34,147 nucleotides of DNA from Nitratireductor sp. ZSWI3 (GTDB lineage: Bacteria > Pseudomonadota > Alphaproteobacteria > Rhizobiales > Rhizobiaceae), in the NCBI RefSeq assembly GCF_024655565.1, contig NZ_JANKOF010000052.1, forward strand, positions 1-34,147. The letters are read 5' to 3'. Shown here piece after piece: positions 28,908 to 34,147 of the stretch. Position 1 is the first letter of the stretch, and every line of letters starts with the position of its first letter. The notes beneath the pieces were generated by a model. It had not been told where the DNA came from and ran no database searches. It worked only from the letters and a program-made list of their open reading frames with translations. The position numbers were made by a program, and so were the translations under genes.

Positions 28908-29150
28908 CTACTGCGCCTGGACGTCGGTGACGACGACCCAGCTCTTGTCCTTCGAAATCGGGCGGGTCTCCTCGATGGTGACCACGTCGCCGACCTTGCA
29001 CGCGTTGTTCTCGTCGTGCGCCTTGTACTTCTTGGACATACGCACCGTCTTCTTCATCATCGGATGCGTGAAACGGCGCTCGACGCGAACCACAACGGTC
29101 TTGTCGTTCTTGTCGCTCACCACGGTGCCCTGCAAAACGCGCTTTGGCAT
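28908..29150 (-). CDS. rpsQ: 30S ribosomal protein S17
   Basis: S17 is a primary 16S rRNA-binding protein with an OB fold. The 80-aa product starts [20 protein letters not shown] with [23 protein letters not shown] and ends [16 protein letters not shown]. The length is near E. coli (84 aa). It is 11 bp downstream of rpmC and is the last gene of the S10-type block. Confidence 0.98.
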   Translation of the reverse strand: MPKRVLQGTVVSDKNDKTVVVRVERRFTHPMMKKTVRMSKKYKAHDENNACKVGDVVTIEETRPISKDKSWVVVTDVQAQ

Positions 29151-29161
29151 GTTCGCTGTCC

Positions 29162-29362
29162 TCAGGCCTTGCTGCCGGCCGACTTCTCGGCCGCGATTGT
29201 TTTGATGCGCGCGATATCCCTGCGGATTTCCTTCACGCGCGCGGTTTTCTCGAGCTGCCCGGTCGCTTTTTGGAAGCGGAGGTTGAACTGCTCTTTCTTC
29301 AGTTTCGCCAGCTCGTCGGTGAGCTGGTCCGGCGTCATCGCCCTGACATCAACGGCCTTCAT
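29162..29362 (-). CDS. rpmC: 50S ribosomal protein L29
   Basis: L29 is a small helical hairpin at the tunnel exit that helps bind trigger factor and SRP. The 66-aa protein ([20 protein letters not shown], then [20 protein letters not shown] and [16 protein letters not shown]) has the typical two helices. It is 14 bp downstream of rplP and 11 bp upstream of rpsQ. Confidence 0.98.
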   Translation of the reverse strand: MKAVDVRAMTPDQLTDELAKLKKEQFNLRFQKATGQLEKTARVKEIRRDIARIKTIAAEKSAGSKA

Positions 29363-29376
29363 CGCGTCCGCCTTTC

Positions 29377-29790
29377 CTACTCTGCAATACGCTGCACGAA
29401 GCGCGTCTTGATCGGCAGCTTGGCAGCGCCGAGACGAAGAGCCTCGCGCGCCACATCGGCGGCGACACCATCGATCTCGAACATCACCCGGCCGGGCTTC
29501 ACGCGGCAGGCCCAGTAATCGACCGAGCCCTTGCCCTTACCCATGCGGACTTCGGTCGGCTTCGAGGTGACCGGAACGTCCGGGAAGATGCGGATCCACA
29601 CACGGCCCTGACGCTTCATCTGACGCGTGATGGCGCGGCGTGCAGCCTCGATCTGACGGGCGGTGACCCGCTCCGGCTCCAGCGCCTTCAGGCCGAAAGA
29701 GCCGAAATTCAGTTCCGTGCCGCCCTTCGCCAGGCCGTGAATGCGGCCCTTGAACTGCTTGCGGAACTTTGTGCGCTTTGGTTGCAGCAT
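29377..29790 (-). CDS. rplP: 50S ribosomal protein L16
   Basis: L16 organises the A-site region of the 50S subunit and contacts aminoacyl-tRNA. The 137-aa product starts [20 protein letters not shown] and has the [20 protein letters not shown] motif and [20 protein letters not shown]. The arginine hydroxylated in some species (Arg81 of E. coli) falls in the conserved [15 protein letters not shown] stretch. It is 20 bp downstream of rpsC. Confidence 0.99.
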   Translation of the reverse strand: MLQPKRTKFRKQFKGRIHGLAKGGTELNFGSFGLKALEPERVTARQIEAARRAITRQMKRQGRVWIRIFPDVPVTSKPTEVRMGKGKGSVDYWACRVKPGRVMFEIDGVAADVAREALRLGAAKLPIKTRFVQRIAE

Positions 29791-29810
29791 TGTTGTCTAC
29801 TCCAAAATCC

Positions 29811-30518
29811 TCAAGCGTTCTCGCGACGACGGCCGCCGCTTGCGCCCTGGTCGCCCTCGACCGCACGGCGCTCGGAAGCCATCGGGTCATGTTCCAGGAT
29901 CTCGCCCTTGAACACCCAGACCTTCACACCGCAGATGCCGTAGGCCGTCTTCGCCTCGGCCGTGCCGTAGTCGACATCGGCGCGCAGCGTGTGCAGCGGA
30001 ACGCGGCCCTCGCGGTACCATTCCATGCGGGCGATCTCGGCACCGCCCAGGCGACCCGAGCAGTTGATGCGGATGCCCTCGGCGCCGAGACGCATCGCCG
30101 ACTGCACGGCGCGCTTCATGGCGCGGCGGAACGCCACGCGGCGCTCGAGCTGCTGGGCGATCGACTGGGCGATCAGCGTCGCGTCGATCTCCGGCTTGCG
30201 CACCTCGACGATGTTGAGATGCGTCTCCGCATTCGTCATCTGCGAGACCTTGCGGCGCAGCTTCTCGATGTCGGCGCCCTTCTTGCCGATGATCAGACCG
30301 GGACGGGCGGCGTGGATCGTCACGCGGCACTTCTTGTGCGGACGCTCGATCACCACCTTCGAGATGGCAGCCTGCTTCAGCTCCTTCTCGATGTAGTTGC
30401 GGATCTTGAAATCCTCGTGCAGCAGCTCGCCATACTCGCCGGTGTTGGCGAACCAGCGCGAATCCCACGTGCGGTTGATCCCGAGACGCAGACCGATCGG
30501 ATTGATTTTCTGGCCCAT
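29811..30518 (-). CDS. rpsC: 30S ribosomal protein S3
   Basis: S3 lines the mRNA entry site and helps unwind mRNA. The 235-aa protein starts [20 protein letters not shown]. It has a KH domain with the [15 protein letters not shown] loop (about 74-88), then the C-terminal domain [22 protein letters not shown]. The start codon shares one base with the rplV stop (position 30518). Confidence 0.99.
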   Translation of the reverse strand: MGQKINPIGLRLGINRTWDSRWFANTGEYGELLHEDFKIRNYIEKELKQAAISKVVIERPHKKCRVTIHAARPGLIIGKKGADIEKLRRKVSQMTNAETHLNIVEVRKPEIDATLIAQSIAQQLERRVAFRRAMKRAVQSAMRLGAEGIRINCSGRLGGAEIARMEWYREGRVPLHTLRADVDYGTAEAKTAYGICGVKVWVFKGEILEHDPMASERRAVEGDQGASGGRRRENA

Positions 30519-30907
30519 CAGGCGGCCTCCACTTTCTCTTCCACTTCGCGCACGACGATCGTCAGATGCGAGAACGGCTTCTCGATGCGGCTGGCGCGGC
30601 CGCGGCCACGCGCATGAAACCGCTTCATGACGATCGACTTGCCGACATGGGCTTCGGCCACGACCAGCGCATCCACGTCCAGGTCGTGATTGTTCTCCGC
30701 ATTGGCGATCGCCGATTCCAGCGTCTTTTTGACGGTGCCGGCGATCCGCTTGCGCGAGAACTCCAGATCGGCGAGCGCGGTCGCCACCTTCTTGCCGCGG
30801 ATCATCGCGGCAACGAGGTTCAGCTTCTGCGGGCTGACGCGGATCGTGCGCAATACGGCACGCGCCTCATTGTCAGCAAGCCTGCGCGGCGCTTTGGCCT
30901 TGCCCAT
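30518..30907 (-). CDS. rplV: 50S ribosomal protein L22
   Basis: L22 extends a beta-hairpin into the exit tunnel, a site of macrolide-resistance mutations. The 129-aa product has [40 protein letters not shown] and the hairpin [20 protein letters not shown]. An N-terminal [20 protein letters not shown] extension makes it longer than E. coli L22 (110 aa), as usual in alphaproteobacteria. It starts 2 bp after rpsS. Confidence 0.99.
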   Translation of the reverse strand: MGKAKAPRRLADNEARAVLRTIRVSPQKLNLVAAMIRGKKVATALADLEFSRKRIAGTVKKTLESAIANAENNHDLDVDALVVAEAHVGKSIVMKRFHARGRGRASRIEKPFSHLTIVVREVEEKVEAA

Positions 30908-30909
30908 CG

Positions 30910-31188
30910 TTATTTCCTCTTTGCCTTCTTGTCCGCCCCGTGGCCGTAATAGGTGCGGGTCGGAGCAAACTCACCAAACTTATGGCCCACCATCTCCTCG
31001 GAGACGGAAACGGGAATATGCTTCTGGCCGTTGTAAACACCGAAGGTCAGACCCACGAACTGGGGCAGGATGGTGGAGCGGCGGCTCCACATCTTGATGA
31101 CCTCGTTACGGCCGCTTTCGCGCACCTTGTCGGCCTTCTTGAGCAGATAGCCGTCGACGAAGGGGCCTTTCCAGACTGAACGGGACAC
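30910..31188 (-). CDS. rpsS: 30S ribosomal protein S19
   Basis: S19 lies in the 30S head, forms a complex with S13 and contacts the A-site finger. The 92-aa protein starts [20 protein letters not shown] and has [20 protein letters not shown] and [20 protein letters not shown]. Length equals E. coli. It is 16 bp downstream of rplB and 2 bp upstream of rplV. Confidence 0.99.
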   Translation of the reverse strand: MSRSVWKGPFVDGYLLKKADKVRESGRNEVIKMWSRRSTILPQFVGLTFGVYNGQKHIPVSVSEEMVGHKFGEFAPTRTYYGHGADKKAKRK

Positions 31189-31204
31189 TTGCCGCTACCT
31201 TTCC

Positions 31205-32041
31205 TTAGCTCTTGCGCTGATGGCGCGAGCGCATGATGAACTTGTCGGTCGCCTTGTTGGACCGGGTCTTCATGCCCTTGGTGGGCTTGCCCCACGGCGA
31301 GACCGGATGACGACCGCCGGAGGTGCGGCCTTCACCGCCACCATGCGGGTGATCGACCGGGTTCATGACGACGCCGCGGTTGTGCGGGCGCTTGCCCATC
31401 CAACGCTTGCGGCCGGCCTTGCCGAGGCTGACATTGCCGTGATCCGGGTTGGACACCGCGCCGACCGTGGCGAAGCACTGGCCGGAGACCAGGCGCTGCT
31501 CGCCCGAGTTGAGGCGCAGGATGGCCATGCCCTGATCGCGGCCGACGAGCTGCACATAGGCGCCTGCCGAACGGGCGATCTGGCCGCCCTTGCCCGGCTT
31601 CAGCTCGACATTGTGCACGATCGTGCCGACCGGCATGGCCGACAGCGGCATCGCATTGCCCGGCTTCACGTCGACGCCCTTGTCGCTGGCGATCACCTTG
31701 TCGCCGGGGGCCAGACGCTGCGGCGCCAGAATGTAGGACAGCTCGCCGTCCTCGTAGCGCACCAGCGCGATGAAGGCGGTCCGGTTCGGATCGTATTCCA
31801 GCCGCTCGACCGTTGCCGAAACGTCGAACTTGCGACGCTTGAAGTCGATCAGACGGTAGGTGCGCTTGTGACCGCCGCCCTGGAAGCGGGCAGTGATGCG
31901 GCCCGTGTTGTTGCGGCCGCCCTTGCCCGTCAGGCCTTCCGTCAGCCCCTTCACGGGCTTGCCCTTGTGCAGGCCGGAGCGGTCGACGATGACCAGCTGG
32001 CGCTGGCCTGGGGTTACCGGTTTATACTTCTTCAGTGCCAT
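31205..32041 (-). CDS. rplB: 50S ribosomal protein L2
   Basis: L2 is one of the most conserved ribosomal proteins and is needed for subunit association and peptidyl-transferase structure. The 278-aa product shows the N-terminal [20 protein letters not shown], the central [17 protein letters not shown] and [15 protein letters not shown]. The C-terminal [20 protein letters not shown] carries the histidine equivalent to E. coli His229. It is 21 bp downstream of rplW. Confidence 0.99.
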   Translation of the reverse strand: MALKKYKPVTPGQRQLVIVDRSGLHKGKPVKGLTEGLTGKGGRNNTGRITARFQGGGHKRTYRLIDFKRRKFDVSATVERLEYDPNRTAFIALVRYEDGELSYILAPQRLAPGDKVIASDKGVDVKPGNAMPLSAMPVGTIVHNVELKPGKGGQIARSAGAYVQLVGRDQGMAILRLNSGEQRLVSGQCFATVGAVSNPDHGNVSLGKAGRKRWMGKRPHNRGVVMNPVDHPHGGGEGRTSGGRHPVSPWGKPTKGMKTRSNKATDKFIMRSRHQRKS

Positions 32042-32062
32042 TGTCTTTTCCTCGCCGCCCGA

Positions 32063-32356
32063 TCAAAGGCCAGTCGCGATGTCGATCGAATGACCTTCGG
32101 CCAGCGTGACGATCGCTTTCTTGACGTCGCTCTGGCGGCCAATCGTTCCGCGGAACCGCTTCACCTTGCCCTTGCGAACCAGCGTGTTGACGCCGGCGAC
32201 CTTGACGCCGAACAGCGCCTCGACGGCAGCCTTGATCTCCGGTTTCGTCGCCTTGCGGGCAACGTTGAAGATGACCTGGTTCGCTTCCGACACCATGGTC
32301 GATTTCTCGGTGATCGCCGGGCTGACGATCACGTCATAGTGGCGAAGATCCGTCAT
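32063..32356 (-). CDS. rplW: 50S ribosomal protein L23
   Basis: L23 surrounds the tunnel exit and docks trigger factor and SRP. From ATG 32356 the 97-aa product reads [20 protein letters not shown], with [32 protein letters not shown] and [20 protein letters not shown]. The frame is open upstream through rplD and into rplC as a shadow, but the ATGA overlap with the rplD stop (32353-32356) fixes the start. Confidence 0.98.
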   Translation of the reverse strand: MTDLRHYDVIVSPAITEKSTMVSEANQVIFNVARKATKPEIKAAVEALFGVKVAGVNTLVRKGKVKRFRGTIGRQSDVKKAIVTLAEGHSIDIATGL

Positions 32357-32973
32357 TTGAAACGCTCCTCGAGGGCCTCGACGGCGGCCTTGGACAGGAC
32401 CAGCGTGCCGCGGCGCAGAATGTCGTACACATTGATGCCCTGCACCGGCAGAACGTCGATGTTGGCGATGTTTTGAGCGGCGCGCTTGAAGCCGGCGTCG
32501 ACTTCCGCGCCGCCGATCAGAAGAGCGTTGCTCAGCCCGAGCTTGGCGAAGCTCTCCACCAGGGCCTTGGTCTTGCCTTCGGCCAGCACCAGCTCGTCGA
32601 TGACGATCAGGTTGGCGCCCTTGGCCTTGGCCGACAGGGCGTGCTTCAGGCCGAGCGCCCGGACCTTCTTGGGAAGGTCGTGGGCGTGGCTGCGCACGAC
32701 CGGGCCGTGTGCCTTGCCGCCGCCGCGGAACTGCGGAGCGCGCGCCGACGAATGGCGAGCGCGGCCGGTGCCCTTCTGGCGGTACATCTTGGCGCCGGTA
32801 CGGGCGATCTCCGCACGGCCTTTGGACTTGTGCGTGCCTTGCTGCTTCTTGGCAAGCTGCCAGCGCACGACGCGGTGCAGGATGTCCTCGCGCGGGTCCA
32901 GACCGAAGATTTCGTCCGAAACCTTCAGCTTGCCGGCGTCGGCGCCTGCGAGGGTGGTAATCTTGAGATCCAT
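32353..32973 (-). CDS. rplD: 50S ribosomal protein L4
   Basis: L4 is an early-assembly protein whose loop reaches the exit tunnel; in E. coli it also represses the S10 operon. The 206-aa product has [20 protein letters not shown], the tunnel loop [28 protein letters not shown], and [20 protein letters not shown]. Its start shares one base with the rplC stop and its stop overlaps the rplW start, so rplC-rplD-rplW are tightly coupled. No E. coli-type S10 leader was recognised. Confidence 0.99.
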   Translation of the reverse strand: MDLKITTLAGADAGKLKVSDEIFGLDPREDILHRVVRWQLAKKQQGTHKSKGRAEIARTGAKMYRQKGTGRARHSSARAPQFRGGGKAHGPVVRSHAHDLPKKVRALGLKHALSAKAKGANLIVIDELVLAEGKTKALVESFAKLGLSNALLIGGAEVDAGFKRAAQNIANIDVLPVQGINVYDILRRGTLVLSKAAVEALEERFK

Positions 32974-33704
32974 TATTCAGCCCCCTCGCTGGCGGCAGCT
33001 TCTTCAACCTTCGCCGCGTCCTTGTTGCCATTGGCGCGGATGGCGCCCGGCATCGGGACATTGTCCGGCAGCGGCGCCTTGACGGCGTCGCGCACCATGA
33101 TCCAGGCACCCTTGGAGCCGGGAACGGCGCCGCGCACCAGGATCAGGCCGCGCTCCGCGTCGGTCGAAACCACTTCCAGGTTCTGCGTCGTGACGCGGTG
33201 GGCGCCCATGTGACCTGCCATCTTCTTGCCCTTGAACACCTTGCCGGGGTCCTGGCGCTGACCGGTCGAACCGTGCGAGCGGTGCGAGATCGAGTTACCA
33301 TGGGTCGCACGGCCGCCACCGAAATTGTGGCGCTTCATGACACCCTGGAAGCCCTTGCCGATGGAGGTGCCCGTCACGTCGACCTTCTGGCCGGGGACGA
33401 AATGCTCCACCGTGATCTCGGCGCCGACATCGAGAAGATTGTCCGGCGACACGCGGAACTCGGCGACCTTGGCCTTGGGTTCCACGGAAGCAGCGGCAAA
33501 ATGGCCGCGCAGCGCCTTCGACGTGTTCTTCACCTTGGCGAGTCCAACGCCGAGCTGAACCGCCGTATAGCCGTTCTTGTCCTCGGTACGCTGCGCGACA
33601 ACCTGACAGTTCTCCATACGCAGAACCGTCACGGGCACATGCTCACCCGCTTCGTTGTAGACGCGCGTCATACCGACCTTTTGTGCGATAACACCTGAAC
33701 GCAT
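32973..33704 (-). CDS. rplC: 50S ribosomal protein L3
   Basis: L3 starts 50S assembly and reaches towards the peptidyl-transferase centre. The 243-aa product starts [20 protein letters not shown] and has [20 protein letters not shown] and [20 protein letters not shown]. The Gln in GQRQDPG aligns with the N5-methylated Gln150 of E. coli. A C-terminal Ala/Glu-rich extension (about 225-243) makes it longer than the E. coli protein (209 aa). It follows rpsJ after 79 bp, in which only weak pairing is seen. Confidence 0.99.
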   Translation of the reverse strand: MRSGVIAQKVGMTRVYNEAGEHVPVTVLRMENCQVVAQRTEDKNGYTAVQLGVGLAKVKNTSKALRGHFAAASVEPKAKVAEFRVSPDNLLDVGAEITVEHFVPGQKVDVTGTSIGKGFQGVMKRHNFGGGRATHGNSISHRSHGSTGQRQDPGKVFKGKKMAGHMGAHRVTTQNLEVVSTDAERGLILVRGAVPGSKGAWIMVRDAVKAPLPDNVPMPGAIRANGNKDAAKVEEAAASEGAE

Positions 33705-33783
33705 CGGTTCGATTTCCTTTCAGGGTTCCCTGCCGCCTCTCCCTTTCTCGGGCGGTGGCGCGGGTTCCGGACCTTTGTCTTCC

Positions 33784-34092
33784 CTACAGCTTGATCTCGA
33801 CGTCGACGCCGGCGGCCAGATCGAGCTTCATCAGCGCATCGACCGTCTGCGGCGTCGGATCGACGATGTCGAGCAGCCGCTTGTGGGTGCGCATCTCGAA
33901 CTGTTCCCGGCTCTTCTTGTCGATGTGAGGAGACCGGTTCACGGTGAACTTCTCGATGCGCGTCGGCAGCGGCACTGGGCCGCGCACATTGGCGCCCGTA
34001 CGTTTTGCCGTAGACACGATTTCCCGCGTCGAGGCGTCGAGCACGCGATGATCAAACGCCTTGAGGCGGATACGGATATTTTGTCCGTTCAT
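33784..34092 (-). CDS. rpsJ: 30S ribosomal protein S10 / NusE
   Basis: S10 serves in the 30S head and, as NusE, in antitermination with NusB and NusG. The 102-aa protein starts [20 protein letters not shown] and has the loop [21 protein letters not shown] and [20 protein letters not shown]. It is the first ribosomal gene of the cluster in this window; tuf and fus often precede it, but that lies beyond the window edge. A GC-rich stem-loop stands 22 nt upstream of the ATG. Confidence 0.99.
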   Translation of the reverse strand: MNGQNIRIRLKAFDHRVLDASTREIVSTAKRTGANVRGPVPLPTRIEKFTVNRSPHIDKKSREQFEMRTHKRLLDIVDPTPQTVDALMKLDLAAGVDVEIKL

Positions 34093-34114
34093 GTGTCAAT
34101 TCCTTGTTCCCGCG

Positions 34115-34136
34115 GCGGCGCGGAGACCCGCGCCGC
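34115..34136 (-). other. GC-rich stem-loop upstream of rpsJ
   Basis: GCGGCGCGG (34115-34123) pairs perfectly with CCGCGCCGC (34128-34136) around the loop AGAC. It lies just before the rpsJ translation start, so it may shape the leader, or be the remains of a terminator or processing site of the upstream gene. The T-run on the minus side is absent. Confidence 0.5.
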
Positions 34137-34147
34137 GCCGGAAGGTT

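Overview
This 34 kb window is GC-rich chromosomal DNA of an alphaproteobacterium, most probably a Rhizobiales (Hyphomicrobiales) member close to Mesorhizobium and other Phyllobacteriaceae. The reasons are adk lying between secY and rpsM with no rpmJ or rpsD in the cluster, SOS boxes of the alphaproteobacterial GTTC-N7-GTTC type, an ATP12-family F1-ATPase chaperone, the glnB-glnA pair, and several intergenic repeats of a kind I associate with rhizobial genomes. The genus is inference; no rRNA gene is present.

Left part (1-5.8 kb): ssb (minus) and uvrA (plus) diverge from a 1 kb non-coding region. It holds one LexA-type box beside each gene, the ssb box sitting exactly on a predicted -10 element. 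A DUF72 gene follows uvrA at once. Two copies of a dispersed hairpin repeat lie in the intergenic DNA here. Next (5.8-9.5 kb) come nnr (NAD(P)H-hydrate repair, minus) and, divergently, the nitrogen pair glnB-glnA. Two -24/-12 (sigma-54) promoter-like sequences stand in tandem upstream of glnB, and a strong UUCG-capped terminator follows glnA.

Middle (9.5-19.8 kb): an unrecognised conserved-looking protein (minus); a two-component sodium:solute symporter (DUF4212 small subunit plus SSS-family large subunit) closed by a terminator; and a YggT-like membrane protein. A minus-strand run follows: Deg/HtrA protease, rarA, crcB, RluA-family pseudouridine synthase, EamA transporter, ATP12 chaperone. 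Its gaps are short or overlapping, so it is probably one transcription unit. A DUF486 membrane protein diverges from it. The next 400 bp hold two palindromic repeat elements and the terminator of the ribosomal cluster.

Right part (19.7-34.1 kb): the complete S10-spc-alpha ribosomal supercluster on the minus strand, in the order rpsJ-rplC-rplD-rplW-rplB-rpsS-rplV-rpsC-rplP-rpmC-rpsQ-rplN-rplX-rplE-rpsN-rpsH-rplF-rplR-rpsE-rpmD-rplO-secY-adk-rpsM-rpsK-rpoA-rplQ. It supplies ribosomal proteins, the Sec translocon channel, adenylate kinase and the RNA polymerase alpha subunit. Several gaps between these genes carry perfect stem-loops, and the rpsM-rpsK gap carries a long hairpin built of 7-bp GTGAATR units.

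No new multi-gene defence or metabolic system is visible. The parts that merit a second look are regulatory and repeat structures: the paired SOS operators, the tandem sigma-54 promoters, the heptamer hairpin inside the ribosomal cluster, the intercistronic hairpins, an EF-hand-like loop in the symporter and the one uncharacterised protein.
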